DNA of 64,000 nt, from positions 37,193 to 101,192 of the forward strand of contig JANYDW010000010.1 in the NCBI GenBank assembly GCA_025363455.1. Reading direction: 5' to 3'. The DNA comes from Oleiharenicola sp. Lineage in GTDB: Bacteria; Verrucomicrobiota; Verrucomicrobiia; Opitutales; Opitutaceae. Positions 8,811 to 19,250 of the stretch are shown one piece after another. The stretch's first letter is position 1; every line of letters starts with the position of its first letter. The notes below the pieces were generated by a model. It ran no database searches, was not told the DNA's origin, and saw only the letters and a list, made by a program, of their open reading frames with translations. The position numbers and the translations under genes were made by a program.

Positions 8811-9836
8811 TCATTTCCATGCCGTTACGGTCTCCACCAGTGCCTCCATGCACTCGATCTTCGCCTCAGGCATGATGCCGTGCCCGAGGTTGAAAATATG
8901 GCCGCGCGTCTCGCGCATGGTTTCGAGCAGGCGGGTAACCTCACGGCGCACGATTTCCGGGGTCGTGTTCATCAGGACCGGGTCGAGGTTGCCCTGGAGC
9001 GCAATGTTCGCGGGCACGAGCTTGCGCACGACACCCAGGTCGACGGTCCAGTCGACGCCCAGCACCTTCGCGCCGCTGAAGGCCATGTCGGTGAGCTGGG
9101 AGGAGGCACCCTTGGCGTAGAGGATAACGGGAAAATCCCGCGGCAATGCGGCGATGATATCGCGCATCCAGCGCAACGAGGCGGCCTCGTAATCCTGTCC
9201 GGCGATGATCCCGCCCCATGAGTCGAAGAGCTGGATGGCATCGGCACCGGCATTGATCTGCATCTGGAAATAGTCGATGAGGGCGGCGGTAAGTTTTTCC
9301 ATCAACGCATTGAAGAAGGATCGGTCGGTGTAGAAGAGCTGCTTGATGCGGCTGAAATCCTCCGAGCTGCCTCCCTCGACCATGTAGGTGGCGAGGGTCC
9401 AAGGGGCCCCGCCGAAGCCGAGCAGGGCCTTCTCGCCTTTCAGTTCGGCCTTCACCCGGGTCAGGGCCTGCGCAACGTAGTTGAGACGGGTCGTCAGGCC
9501 GGCAGGGTCGAGTTGGTCGAGTTGGGCGCGGTTCTCCAGCCGGAAATCCATGGCGATGCCGCCCTCGTCGCGGAACTTGTAGCCCTGGCCCAGGGCTTCG
9601 GGGATGACGAGGATGTCCGAAAAGATGATGGCCGCATCGAGGGCGAAGCGACGCAGCGGCTGCAGGGTGACCTCGGCGGCGAGCTCGGGGGTCTTGACCA
9701 TCTCGAGGAAAGACGACTTCGCCTTGAGGGCACGGTATTCCGGCAAATAGCGGCCGGCCTGGCGCATGACCCAGACGGGCGGTCGGTCGAGCGGCGCGCA
9801 GGCGCAGGCGGAGAGGAAGCGGGAGCGGGAATTCAA
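8811..9836 (-). CDS. hemE: uroporphyrinogen decarboxylase
   Basis: 341 residues from a TTG start at 9836; the leader MNSRSRFLSACACAPLDRPPVWVMRQAGRYLPEYR lines up with the family start, and no ATG or GTG fits better. It removes four acetate carboxyls from uroporphyrinogen III to give coproporphyrinogen III, without cofactor. The substrate-binding RQAGRYLPEYR motif, the DAAIIFSDILVIPEALG segment with its catalytic Asp, and FNLGHGI near the C-terminus are all present. It acts in the cytoplasm between hemF and hemG in one haem gene run. Confidence 0.97.
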   Translation of the reverse strand: MNSRSRFLSACACAPLDRPPVWVMRQAGRYLPEYRALKAKSSFLEMVKTPELAAEVTLQPLRRFALDAAIIFSDILVIPEALGQGYKFRDEGGIAMDFRLENRAQLDQLDPAGLTTRLNYVAQALTRVKAELKGEKALLGFGGAPWTLATYMVEGGSSEDFSRIKQLFYTDRSFFNALMEKLTAALIDYFQMQINAGADAIQLFDSWGGIIAGQDYEAASLRWMRDIIAALPRDFPVILYAKGASSQLTDMAFSGAKVLGVDWTVDLGVVRKLVPANIALQGNLDPVLMNTTPEIVRREVTRLLETMRETRGHIFNLGHGIMPEAKIECMEALVETVTAWK

Positions 9837-10970
<1,134 letters not shown>

Positions 10971-10981
10971 TCAAACCCCCC

Positions 10982-11968
10982 ATGAAAAACTTCATGCGCC
11001 TCGGATCGTCTGCTCTGGTCATCGGCCTGGCCGGATTGCTCGCCGGCTGTACCAGCTACCACAAGGAAATTACCCAGCGAACCCGGCTGGCCCACGATTT
11101 CGAGGTGGTGGAAACCTCCACCAAGAGAACTCTCAATGCCAAGGAAATGGCTGTCTTGCGGTCCAAGGTCGCGGAATACCTGGATAAACAGGGGGCCACC
11201 TCCAGCGGAAACTATTACGTGAAGGTCTACCTTGGAGCCGACCAGGACGGTGTGCCCGCCGAATGGGTAGTCGTGCGGTTCTCCCGCGACATGGACATGC
11301 GTTTCCAGTTGCTGGGGTCCGACGACACTTATTACCCCGGTTACCGGTCCTATGCGTCGTACGATTATTATCCGTACGGTTATGATAATTTCGAACGGGT
11401 TTCTTTCCAGTACTATGACGAGCCATATTACGGCGGTCGCACCTACATTCCGCCGCAGTGGCGGGACAACCGTGACCGGAGTCGCGATCATGATCGCGAT
11501 CATGATGGCGATCACGACCGGAGGAAGGACCGGGATCACGATGGCGCGGGGGACCGCCATGACGATCACCCACGACAGCAGGATCACGCCCGGCACGCCC
11601 CGCAGTCTCCCGGCGGTACCCCCCAGGTGACCCGCACCCGGTGGGATGGCGATTCTTCCGGTCAGAACAACCCATCGCATGAAAACGGCGGCTCGCGCCA
11701 CGGCGGGACTTCCGTCCGCCCGCAACCAGACCCTGCCAACGAGCGGACTTATACCCCGCCCGTTCGCACCTCCAGTCAGTTTGCGCCGCGGTCCGATTCG
11801 TCCAGCAGTCAATCAGCCCCGAGCCAGCCGTCCTTCCGCACTTCCAGTCAAGCTGCGCCCAGCTACAACCCGCCTGCCGCCCGTTCGGAGTCCAGGCCGT
11901 CCTCCAACTCGGATAATAGCCCGAAGGAATCTTCGCGCGCGGGCAACTCCTACCAGAAGCAGGAATAA
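10982..11968 (+). CDS. putative lipoprotein with His/Asp/Arg-rich and Ser/Pro-rich tail
   Basis: 328 residues from the ATG at 10982, chosen because it begins a clean lipoprotein signal peptide (MKNFMRLGSS..LAGLLAGC, lipid-modified Cys23). Residues 24-120 look like a small folded domain (KVAEYLDKQGATSSGNYYVKVYLG). A Tyr-rich patch (about 120-150), a repetitive Asp/His/Arg/Lys stretch (about 165-200) and a Ser/Pro/Gln-rich disordered tail follow. I recognise no family. An envelope-attached protein is the safe statement. The charged repeat could bind metal or polyanions, but this is speculation. Confidence 0.75.
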   Translation: MKNFMRLGSSALVIGLAGLLAGCTSYHKEITQRTRLAHDFEVVETSTKRTLNAKEMAVLRSKVAEYLDKQGATSSGNYYVKVYLGADQDGVPAEWVVVRFSRDMDMRFQLLGSDDTYYPGYRSYASYDYYPYGYDNFERVSFQYYDEPYYGGRTYIPPQWRDNRDRSRDHDRDHDGDHDRRKDRDHDGAGDRHDDHPRQQDHARHAPQSPGGTPQVTRTRWDGDSSGQNNPSHENGGSRHGGTSVRPQPDPANERTYTPPVRTSSQFAPRSDSSSSQSAPSQPSFRTSSQAAPSYNPPAARSESRPSSNSDNSPKESSRAGNSYQKQE

Positions 11969-11996
11969 CTCGGCCATTTCAGGCCCGGGCCGGAGC

Positions 11997-12221
11997 TCAA
12001 TCGGTTTTCACTTGGGCCAGGTAGAGACGGAATAATTCCTCGACTTTGGCGCGAGCCCATGGAGTGCGGCGGAGGAATTGCAGGCTGGATTTGATGCTGG
12101 GATCGAAGTTGAAGCAGCGGATCTCGATGCGCCGGCCCATCTCCGTCCAACCATAGTGGGCGACGAGCCGGGTGAGGATCACCTCAAGGGTGACGCCATG
12201 CAGGGGATCTTTTGAGGTCAT
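11997..12221 (-). CDS. VF530 family protein (DUF2132)
   Basis: 74 residues from the ATG at 12221; an upstream in-frame start at 12272 would add 17 unrelated residues. The sequence [46 protein letters not shown] matches the small VF530/DUF2132 family almost end to end. A structure of a Vibrio member is known and DNA binding has been proposed for the family, but no cellular role is established. The gene stands alone, converging with the lipoprotein gene at 10982-11968. Confidence 0.88.
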   Translation of the reverse strand: MTSKDPLHGVTLEVILTRLVAHYGWTEMGRRIEIRCFNFDPSIKSSLQFLRRTPWARAKVEELFRLYLAQVKTD

Positions 12222-12399
12222 CAGACGGAGGGACTCATGGGTCACAGGACAATGATGGCCAAAAATTGCCAAGCCTAGAACTCACGCGGTCCGCCACGGA
12301 AAAACCTCAGTCCGCCCCAATTTTGATGTCTGGCACAGCTGGCGCACGTTCCATCCCGACACGCAGCGGGATAAGCTCTGAGGCGGTTTGTTTCAGAAA

Positions 12400-12478
12400 T
12401 GTAGGAGCCTGTTTACAGGCGATTCGAGGTTCTCGCCGACGGACAACATTCTGGATCGCTTGTGAACAAGCTCCTACA
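12400..12478. repeat. palindromic repeat, TGTAGGAGC family
   Basis: 24-base arms (12400-12423 and 12455-12478) are inverted copies with three mismatches, built on TGTAGGAGC...GCTCCTACA around a 31-base loop. The layout resembles the REP-type elements of Pseudomonas. The rest of 12222-12498, between the VF530 and acetyltransferase genes, holds nothing else recognisable. Confidence 0.85.
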
Positions 12479-12498
12479 ACCCGAACCGAATCCGTGTC

Positions 12499-12999
12499 TC
12501 ACGCAAGCAGTTCGTAGTAGACCAACGGGACGCCGCGATAGGCGGCGCGGCCGCAGTTGCGCCAACCGCACTTGGCGTAGAATGGGCCGGCGCCAGCAGC
12601 CGGATGATCGTAGGCCTCGAGGAAGATGGCATCGGCTTTGACGCGACGGACGAGCTTCACCACCTCAGCGAGGCAGGCGCGGCCGTGACCCTGCCGCTGG
12701 AGTTCCGGCGCCACGACCATTGCTGTGAGATAAATAGGGCGTTTCAGGTTGGAGAAATGCTTCAGGTCGATGGACCAAGGCTTCTTCGTATTGAGAACCA
12801 GCGAGGCCACAATATCATCCCGGTGCAGGGCGACGTAGAGCTCCGCGTTCCGCAGATCGAAGAGCACCCCGGCGGTCGTGCAGTGATGGGTCCACCAGCC
12901 CTTACCATACTTGAACGTGAGGTCGTCGGAGACTGCGTTGCGCAGCGAGGCGATGGCCTCGGCGTCTTCCACGGTGGCCGGCTGGAGCTTCACGCGCAT
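12499..12999 (-). CDS. GNAT-family N-acetyltransferase
   Basis: 166 residues. It has the GNAT fold: an N-terminal LQPATVEDAEAIASLRN helix, a core strand YLTAMVVAPELQRQGHGRACL whose Q-R-Q-G-H-G loop is the acetyl-CoA pyrophosphate-binding motif A, and the later AIFLEAYDHPAAGAGPFYAKCGW (motif B). The substrate is not predictable from sequence. Eight bases separate it from the downstream end of the alpha/beta hydrolase gene on the same strand, so the two may be co-transcribed. Confidence 0.85.
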   Translation of the reverse strand: MRVKLQPATVEDAEAIASLRNAVSDDLTFKYGKGWWTHHCTTAGVLFDLRNAELYVALHRDDIVASLVLNTKKPWSIDLKHFSNLKRPIYLTAMVVAPELQRQGHGRACLAEVVKLVRRVKADAIFLEAYDHPAAGAGPFYAKCGWRNCGRAAYRGVPLVYYELLA

Positions 13000-13007
13000 G
13001 GGCCGGT

Positions 13008-13766
13008 TCAGCGGATGTTGAGCAGCAAGTCGGCCGTGGCCTCGGGCAGGCGCCAGTGGGGGACGTGGTCGGCTGTCATGATGACTACTGGCCAGCCGCG
13101 GGCCCGGGCGCGCTCGGCCGACGGGAAGAAGGCGTCTTCCTCGGGTTTTTTCCCTGGCTCCACCGTGAGGATGTAGGTTGCGGGAACCTTGGTTCGGGCC
13201 GGATTCGTCAGCACGATGTTATCGGTGAAAGTCTTGAGCGGATGGGGGACGTCCTTTGGAAAATGCCAGTCAGGCTTGACCCAGGAGGGAATGATGAAGC
13301 CGTCCTTGATCATGTTTTCGACATCCAGCGAGCCGGGCGTGCGGAGAGCCATGACGTTTTCGCCGTTCTCCGGCAGAAAAGCGTCGAGATAGATGAGCCG
13401 GCTCAGCCGGTCGGGGATGCGATCAGCCACTCCGGTGATGACCATGCCGCCATAGCTATGTCCGAGCAGAATGACATCGTGCAGGTCCTCGAAGAGGATG
13501 AAGTTCACGATGTCGTCGATATGGGTGGCCAGGCCGATGTCCGTCCGCGCCGTGTTAAAGTGCTCGCCGAGCCCGCTCAAGGACGGGCGGTAGACCTTCC
13601 AGCCCTTCGCCTCGAGCAGCGGGGCGACCTTTTTCATCTGCCAGCCCCCAGCCCACGCGCCGTGCACACTGACGAGGACGGGTTGGTGGGTGGCGGGTTC
13701 CGCCGCGGGCAGGATGGTTTTTCCGCCCAAGCAAACCAGTACCATAAGCAGCAGTGACTTTTTCAT
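13008..13766 (-). CDS. secreted alpha/beta hydrolase
   Basis: 252 residues from the ATG at 13766, which opens a signal peptide (MKKSLLLMVLVCLGGKTILPAAE); an upstream frame extension to 13823 is not needed. The fold is the alpha/beta hydrolase: oxyanion strand VLVSVHGAWAGGW, nucleophile elbow GHSYGG with Ser104, an acid in RLIYLDAFLPENG, and a histidine in MTADHVPHW. The short lid and VHGAWAGGW resemble the esterase/hydroxynitrile lyase/SABP2-like subgroup. An exported carboxylesterase is likely; the substrate is unknown. Confidence 0.86.
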   Translation of the reverse strand: MKKSLLLMVLVCLGGKTILPAAEPATHQPVLVSVHGAWAGGWQMKKVAPLLEAKGWKVYRPSLSGLGEHFNTARTDIGLATHIDDIVNFILFEDLHDVILLGHSYGGMVITGVADRIPDRLSRLIYLDAFLPENGENVMALRTPGSLDVENMIKDGFIIPSWVKPDWHFPKDVPHPLKTFTDNIVLTNPARTKVPATYILTVEPGKKPEEDAFFPSAERARARGWPVVIMTADHVPHWRLPEATADLLLNIR

Positions 13767-13915
13767 GGCGCAGCCTGAAAGACACGCAGATCCCGTAGCA
13801 AGCCAAGTGTAGAAGTGGGGCACACCATCGGCGGAGAAAATCGGACAGTTCCTTCCGACGGGCAGAAGTTGACGCCGTCCGCCGGGCTCGCCTAGCTCAG
13901 GCCCAGTTACCCCGC

Positions 13916-16900
13916 ATGACCAAGCTCCTCGTCGCCAACCGTAGCGAGATCGCGATCCGCGTCTTCCGTTCTGCCACCGAACTCGGCATTCCCACCGTCG
14001 CCATCTATGCGCATGAGGACCGGCTGGGCGTCCATCGCTTCAAAGCCGACGAGGCATACCTCGTCGGGGCCGGCAAGGGCCCGGTCGCAGCCTACCTCGA
14101 CATCCCCGGCATCGTCGCCCTCGCCAAAGCCAAGGGTGTGACGCACATCCATCCCGGCTACGGATTCCTGTCCGAAAACGCCACCTTCGCTCGCGCCTGC
14201 GCTGTGGCCAGCATCACCTTCGTCGGGCCCCGGCCCGAGCTGCTCGACATGATGGGGGACAAGACCGCCGCCCGCGCCCTGGCCCAAAAACTCAAGGTGC
14301 CGGTGTTGCCGGGCACGGAGGAACCCGTGAGTGATCCGGTCGAGGCGGTGAAACTCGCGCGGAAAATCGGCTTTCCGCTCATCATCAAGGCGGCGTTTGG
14401 CGGCGGTGGTCGGGGTATGCGCGTCGTCCACAAAGAGGAGAATCTCCGCCCGCTGCTCGAAGAGGCGCAGGGCGAGGCCGCCACGGCCTTTGGCAACCCG
14501 GCCGTCTTCTTGGAAAAGTTCCTGCCCCGCGCCAAGCACATCGAAGTGCAGGTACTCGGCGACCGCCACGGCAACGTCCTCCATCTCCACGAGCGGGACT
14601 GTTCCGTCCAGCGCCGGCACCAGAAGGTCATCGAGATCGCGCCTTCGGTCGGCCTGCCCGAGGCAGTCCGTCGCGAGCTCTGTGAATCGGCCGTCCGCCT
14701 GGCGAAGGAGATCCGCTACGACAACGCCGGTACGCTCGAATACCTCGTCAACGCCGACAATCCGAGCGAGTGGTATTTCATCGAGATGAATCCGCGCATC
14801 CAGGTGGAGCACACCGTGACGGAGATCATCACCGGCGTGGACATCGTCCGCTCGCAAATCCTCGTTTCCCAGGGCGCCAAGCTGCACGGTCCCGAGCTCG
14901 ATTTGCCGTCGCAGGCGGACATGCCGCGCATCGGCTACGCCGTGCAGGCTCGCATCACGACCGAGGATCCGGCGAACAAGTTCACGCCCGACTACGGCAA
15001 GATTGTCAGCTACCGCAGCGCCGCCGGCCTCGGCATCCGTCTGGACGGCGCCATGGGCGACACGGGTAGCGTCATCACGCCATTCTACGACTCGCTTTTG
15101 GTCAAACTCACCGCCTTCGGGCCGAAATTCGAGATCGCCCTCCAGCGCATGGACCGGGCATTGCGCGAATTCCGCATCCGTGGCGTGAAGACCAACATCC
15201 CGTTTCTCGAAAACGTCATCGCGCACGCCGACTTCCGCGCCGGGGCCGTCACAACGGGCTTCATCGACCACAGCCCGGGCCTCTTCGAGTTCAAATACCG
15301 GCGCGACCGCGCGACCAAGATCCTGGCTTTCCTCGGCGACATTGTCGTCAATGGCAACCCCCACGTGAAGGGTCGCCGCCCCGCAAAAATCCCGTTGCAG
15401 CCAGCGGCGCCGTCGTTCCCGGCCGAGTTGTCCCCTCCGCCCGGCTCACGTGACCTTCTGAAAAAGCTCGGGCCTAAGAAATTCGCCCAGTGGGTGCGTA
15501 CCCAGAAACCGTTACTCGTCACCGACACCACCATGCGTGACGCCCACCAGTCGCTCATGGCCGCGCGCGTCCGCACGCACGACATGCTGCGCGCAGCCGA
15601 TGCCGTCGCCCGGCGCACGCCTAACCTCTTCAGCCTCGAATGCTGGGGTGGGGCGACCTTCGACACCTCGATGCGTTTCCTGCACGAGGATCCCTACGAG
15701 CGGCTGGCGCAACTGCGCGCCCGCATCCCGAACATTTGCTTCCAGATGCTGCTGCGCGGCGCCAACGCCGTCGGCTACAGCTTCTATCCCGACAACGTTG
15801 TGCGCGGCTACGTGAGACATGCCGCCGCGGCCGGCATCGACATCTTCCGCGTCTTCGACTCGCTCAACTACCTGCCCAACCTTTATGTTGCCCTTGATGC
15901 CGTGCTAGAGACCGACTCGATCGCCGAGGCGGCCGTTTGCTACACGGGCGACCTGCTCGACCCCAAGCGTGACAAATACTCGCTTCGTTACTACGTGAAG
16001 ATGGCGAAGGAGCTGGAGAAACGGGGCGCGCACATGCTCGCGATCAAAGACATGGCCGGCCTCTGCCGGCCCTACGCCGCCGCGAAGCTCGTGAAGACCC
16101 TCCGCGAGGAAGTCGGCCTGCCCATTCATTTCCACACGCACGACACCAGCGGCATCTCGGCCGCGTCCGTGTTGGCCGCGGTCGATGCCGGCGTGGATGT
16201 CGTGGACCTCGCGCTCGCCTCGATGTCGGGCTCGACCAGCCAGCCCAACCTTAACTCGGTTGTTGCGGCCCTCGCGCACACGCCGCGCGATACCGGACTG
16301 AGCCTCGACACGCTCAACGAATTCTCCGGCTACTGGGAGCAGGTGCGAGATCTGTATGCGCCGTTCGACTCCGCCCCGCGCGCCGGTAGCGCCGAGGTGT
16401 ACCAGCACGAGATGCCCGGCGGCCAGTACACCAACCTCAAGGAACAGGCCGGCTCGATGGGCCTTGGCGCGCGCTGGTCCGAAGTCGTGCGCACCTACGC
16501 GGAGGTGAACCTGCTCTTCGGCGACATTGTCAAGGTCACGCCGTCCTCCAAGGTTGTCGGTGACATGGCGCTGTTCCTCGTCTCGCGCGGCATCAAGACC
16601 GCCGACGTGCTCAATCTCGAGCCCGGTTCGATGCCGTTTCCCGCTTCGGTGGTCGACATGCTCGCCGGCGAGCTCGGGCAGCCCCCGGGCGGCTGGCCGA
16701 AGAAGCTGCAGAAGATTGTGCTGGGCGACCGGCAGCCCCGGCGCGGCCGGCCCGGCGCCAACCTGCCGCCGGTGGACCTTGAGCAGGAGAAGGAGACTTT
16801 GCAGAAAAAGTTGAAGATCGAGGTCTCCGACGCCGCACTTTACAGCCACCTGATGTATCCCGAGGTGTTCGCTGACTTCGCCAAGTTCCAGTCGATCTAT

Positions 16901-17359
16901 GGCGACGTCAGTGCCGTGCCCACGCGCACTTTTCTTTACGGCCTGTCACCCAACGAGGAGATCTCAGTGGATATCGAGGAGGGAAAGACGCTCTTCCTGA
17001 AACTGATTCATGTCGGCGAGCCCGACCGTGACGCCATGCGAACGCTTACTTTTGAGCTAAACGGCCGGCCGCGCGAGACACGGGTGCCCGACAAGTCCAT
17101 TGCGGCTCCCGCCCGGTTGCGCGCCAAGGCCGACCCCGCCGACGCTTTGCAAGTCGGCGCGCCCATTCCCGGCCTCATCACCGCGCTGGCCGTCAGTGTC
17201 GGGGCCAAGGTCGCAAAGGGCGACAAGCTTCTGACGCTCGAGGCGATGAAGATGCAAACGACCCTCTACGCGGCGGCGCCCGGCCTGGTGAAGGAAGTGC
17301 TCGTCGCCGTTGGCGACACCGTCGAGAGCAAGGACCTGTTGCTCAAGCTGCAGGCCTGA
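13916..17359 (+). CDS. pyc: pyruvate carboxylase
   Basis: 1147 residues, full length for the single-chain enzyme. It uses ATP, bicarbonate and biotin to make oxaloacetate from pyruvate, feeding the TCA cycle and gluconeogenesis. Domain order: biotin carboxylase (about 1-450; glycine-rich loop FGGGGRGMRVV, EMNPRIQVEHTVTE), carboxyltransferase (about 535-1000; TDTTMRDAHQSLMA, HTHDTSG), and biotin carrier (about 1075-1147) with the biotinylated lysine K1112 in EAMKM. The carboxyltransferase segment separates it from acetyl-CoA and propionyl-CoA carboxylase subunits. It is monocistronic and divergent from the hydrolase gene. Confidence 0.97.
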   Translation: MTKLLVANRSEIAIRVFRSATELGIPTVAIYAHEDRLGVHRFKADEAYLVGAGKGPVAAYLDIPGIVALAKAKGVTHIHPGYGFLSENATFARACAVASITFVGPRPELLDMMGDKTAARALAQKLKVPVLPGTEEPVSDPVEAVKLARKIGFPLIIKAAFGGGGRGMRVVHKEENLRPLLEEAQGEAATAFGNPAVFLEKFLPRAKHIEVQVLGDRHGNVLHLHERDCSVQRRHQKVIEIAPSVGLPEAVRRELCESAVRLAKEIRYDNAGTLEYLVNADNPSEWYFIEMNPRIQVEHTVTEIITGVDIVRSQILVSQGAKLHGPELDLPSQADMPRIGYAVQARITTEDPANKFTPDYGKIVSYRSAAGLGIRLDGAMGDTGSVITPFYDSLLVKLTAFGPKFEIALQRMDRALREFRIRGVKTNIPFLENVIAHADFRAGAVTTGFIDHSPGLFEFKYRRDRATKILAFLGDIVVNGNPHVKGRRPAKIPLQPAAPSFPAELSPPPGSRDLLKKLGPKKFAQWVRTQKPLLVTDTTMRDAHQSLMAARVRTHDMLRAADAVARRTPNLFSLECWGGATFDTSMRFLHEDPYERLAQLRARIPNICFQMLLRGANAVGYSFYPDNVVRGYVRHAAAAGIDIFRVFDSLNYLPNLYVALDAVLETDSIAEAAVCYTGDLLDPKRDKYSLRYYVKMAKELEKRGAHMLAIKDMAGLCRPYAAAKLVKTLREEVGLPIHFHTHDTSGISAASVLAAVDAGVDVVDLALASMSGSTSQPNLNSVVAALAHTPRDTGLSLDTLNEFSGYWEQVRDLYAPFDSAPRAGSAEVYQHEMPGGQYTNLKEQAGSMGLGARWSEVVRTYAEVNLLFGDIVKVTPSSKVVGDMALFLVSRGIKTADVLNLEPGSMPFPASVVDMLAGELGQPPGGWPKKLQKIVLGDRQPRRGRPGANLPPVDLEQEKETLQKKLKIEVSDAALYSHLMYPEVFADFAKFQSIYGDVSAVPTRTFLYGLSPNEEISVDIEEGKTLFLKLIHVGEPDRDAMRTLTFELNGRPRETRVPDKSIAAPARLRAKADPADALQVGAPIPGLITALAVSVGAKVAKGDKLLTLEAMKMQTTLYAAAPGLVKEVLVAVGDTVESKDLLLKLQA

Positions 17360-17368
17360 GCGCCCGCC

Positions 17369-17839
17369 TCAGAGCCAGCGGCGGACACGGCGCCGGTAGG
17401 CCAGATAGGTCTCCCCGAACTTGGCGGCGAGGTAGCGCTCCTCGCGCCGGATGACGCCGAAGTGCAGGGTCAGCGCCAGCGGGATCAGGAACGCCGCTGG
17501 CAGCACGCCATTGATCAGCAGGGCGATGCCGAGATGCAGCAGGCAGAGCGACAGATACATCGGGTTGCGAGTGTAGCGGAACGGGCCGGACGCGACGATG
17601 GCGAGGGTCGGCTGGCTCGGCAGGACATTCGTGCCGGCCCGCTTCATGGTCCGCGAGGCCCAGTACGCCTGGGCTCCCGCAGCAATGGCCAGTACTGCGC
17701 CGATGATCCGGGCGAGCCACGGTGCCATCAGCGGGATGGGACAAACCCAGTGCGCGATGCTACCGGCCACGATGTGGCCGGCGAAAATCAGCGGCGGAAA
17801 GGCGATGACGCCGGCGTGGTCTTGGGGTGCAGCAGGCAC
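17369..17839 (-). CDS. isoprenylcysteine carboxyl methyltransferase-like membrane protein
   Basis: 156 residues from a GTG at 17839, eight bases past the stop of the upstream methyltransferase gene. An in-frame ATG at 17911 would overlap that gene by 64 bases. Four hydrophobic spans and the C-terminal SGPFRYTRNPMYLSLCLLHLG then RREERYLAAKFGETYLAYRRRVRRW are hallmarks of the ICMT/PEMT-like membrane methyltransferases, in which RNPMY and the E-R-Y block bind S-adenosylmethionine. Bacterial members are often annotated only as methyltransferase family protein, and the acceptor is unknown. Confidence 0.8.
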   Translation of the reverse strand: MPAAPQDHAGVIAFPPLIFAGHIVAGSIAHWVCPIPLMAPWLARIIGAVLAIAAGAQAYWASRTMKRAGTNVLPSQPTLAIVASGPFRYTRNPMYLSLCLLHLGIALLINGVLPAAFLIPLALTLHFGVIRREERYLAAKFGETYLAYRRRVRRWL

Positions 17840-17847
17840 GCAGGATT

Positions 17848-18447
17848 CTAGGCGGCCCGGGACTTCGCGGAGGGACGAACGAGCAGCAAGCCGTAATGAT
17901 GCTGGCAGCATTCCACCAGATCCTGATCGCGGAGAAACCGGAAACCCGCCGCCTCGGCCCAGGCCCGGCATTGCCCCGGCTTGGGACGGATGGCCATGGA
18001 GGGTCCGCGCGGGGTGGTGGGATCGTATTTCCAGTGCATGATCGAGACCAACCCGCCGGGTTTCAGGACACGGAAAGCCTCCAGCAGGAGGCCGACCGGA
18101 TTCTCCAGGTGGAGGAGATTGAAGACCATCGCGTGGTCCATGCTGCCGTCCGGCAGGCCGGTGCCCTCAGCCACGAAGTCGCGCAGCCCGGCATGTACGT
18201 TATTCAGGCCCGATTCCTTCGCCCGGCGGTTAACCAGCGCGACGAGTTCCGGCTCGATGTCAAAGGTGTGGACGGTGCCCGAGGTGCGACGCGCGGCGGG
18301 AAAGGTGAAGGTGCCGTAGCCACCGCCGAACTCGACGATGCTCTCCGTGCCGGCCTTGGCGCAGTCCAGCTTGGCGACGATGCAATCGGCGTCGTAGAAG
18401 GAAGCCCAGTAGGCCTCGTCGGGCATGCCACTTTCGCGTCCTTTCAT
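17848..18447 (-). CDS. class I SAM-dependent methyltransferase
   Basis: 199 residues. The SAM-binding motif I reads IVEFGGGYGTFTFPAA (about residues 37-52), the acidic post-I loop is THTFDIEPELV-like, and FRVLKPGGLVSIMHW is the conserved block before motif III. It belongs to the methyltransferase 11/25 group that modifies diverse small molecules; the substrate is not predictable. It lies between a secreted protein gene upstream (7 bases away) and a membrane methyltransferase downstream (8 bases), so three genes probably form one transcript. Confidence 0.87.
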   Translation of the reverse strand: MKGRESGMPDEAYWASFYDADCIVAKLDCAKAGTESIVEFGGGYGTFTFPAARRTSGTVHTFDIEPELVALVNRRAKESGLNNVHAGLRDFVAEGTGLPDGSMDHAMVFNLLHLENPVGLLLEAFRVLKPGGLVSIMHWKYDPTTPRGPSMAIRPKPGQCRAWAEAAGFRFLRDQDLVECCQHHYGLLLVRPSAKSRAA

Positions 18448-18454
18448 GGTTGGG

Positions 18455-19009
18455 TCAGGGTTTCACCCGGTGGAAATGCGCGCCGGAGTATTTCTCGAAG
18501 TCCTTGCCCGGTTCGGCGATCTCGAAGAGCTCGGTGAACTCATCGTCGCCGACCTTGGTGTAGGTCTCGCGGGCGCGGAAGCCGGCCGGGATGTTCTCGA
18601 TGGCGACGGTGGTGAAGACGATGACCCGGCCGTCGGCCGAGAAGGAGTCGAGGACGTAGTGGTTGACGAAGCCCTCGACGGTGAACATGCGCAACACGAG
18701 CTTCCTGGCCGCCCGGTCGTAGCTCATCAGTGACCGGTCCTCATGGATCTCGCCCTTGGGATTCTTCTCCTGCGGCGGATAGGTGGACTGGTTGCGGACC
18801 TCGATGAACTTGTTGTTGAGGGTGAAGGCGTATTCGCGGACGGACTTGCCCTTGCCGGGCTCACTCTCGGAATCGCCTTCCCACTTGCCGAGGAGAAAGC
18901 GCACTGGCTCCCACGGGTCGGGCTTCTTGGCGGGAGGACTGGGTTCGGCGGCAGTCAGGACGGCGACGCAGGCCAGTCCGAGCAGAGTGAGGAGCAATCG
19001 GGTTTTCAT
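18455..19009 (-). CDS. secreted protein with lipocalin-like (DUF1579/nitrobindin-like) features
   Basis: 184 residues from the ATG at 19009, which starts a signal peptide (MKTRLLLTLLGLACVAVLTAAEP). The mature part opens with PVRFLLGKWEGDSESEPG, a beginning shared by small beta-barrel families such as DUF1579 and nitrobindin-like domains. The rest alternates short strands (KFIEVRNQSTY, KLVLRMFTVEGFVNHYVLD). The fold is inferred and the ligand unknown. It lies seven bases from both neighbours. Confidence 0.7.
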   Translation of the reverse strand: MKTRLLLTLLGLACVAVLTAAEPSPPAKKPDPWEPVRFLLGKWEGDSESEPGKGKSVREYAFTLNNKFIEVRNQSTYPPQEKNPKGEIHEDRSLMSYDRAARKLVLRMFTVEGFVNHYVLDSFSADGRVIVFTTVAIENIPAGFRARETYTKVGDDEFTELFEIAEPGKDFEKYSGAHFHRVKP

Positions 19010-19016
19010 GGCGAAG

Positions 19017-19250
19017 CTAGCACACACCGTAGCGGGAATTCATCTCCCGGCGGATGTCTTCGTAAGCGATGCCGGTGACGCGGCCTTCATCCACGGCATT
19101 GATCCGGGCCCGGATTTCCTCGTCCCAAGATTGGTCAGCCTCGGCGATGTTGCCGCTTGGCTCCAAATCAAGCAGACTGCGGGCGAGGGCCAGCCGCTGC
19201 TCCTCGGGAAGCTTGGCCACCTCCTGGGTCAGTGCCTCAATCCGGGTCAT
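19017..19250 (-). CDS. orphan addiction-module antitoxin-like protein (PF09720 type)
   Basis: 77 residues from the ATG at 19250. The sequence ALTQEVAKLPEEQRLALARSLLDLE, a spacer, then SWDEEIRARINAVDEGRVTGIAYEDIRREM is the pattern of the unstable antitoxin family normally encoded directly before a RelE/ParE toxin. No toxin follows; the next gene encodes a secreted protein. A second antitoxin of the same family with its toxin lies 600 bases away (19571-20073), so this may be a remnant or an antidote against that toxin. Confidence 0.8.
   Translation of the reverse strand: MTRIEALTQEVAKLPEEQRLALARSLLDLEPSGNIAEADQSWDEEIRARINAVDEGRVTGIAYEDIRREMNSRYGVC

Noticed and set aside
13907..15364. 485-codon minus-strand frame opposite pyc
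   Set aside because: It mirrors the codons of a full-length pyruvate carboxylase gene; high GC at third positions creates long antisense frames. No family features.
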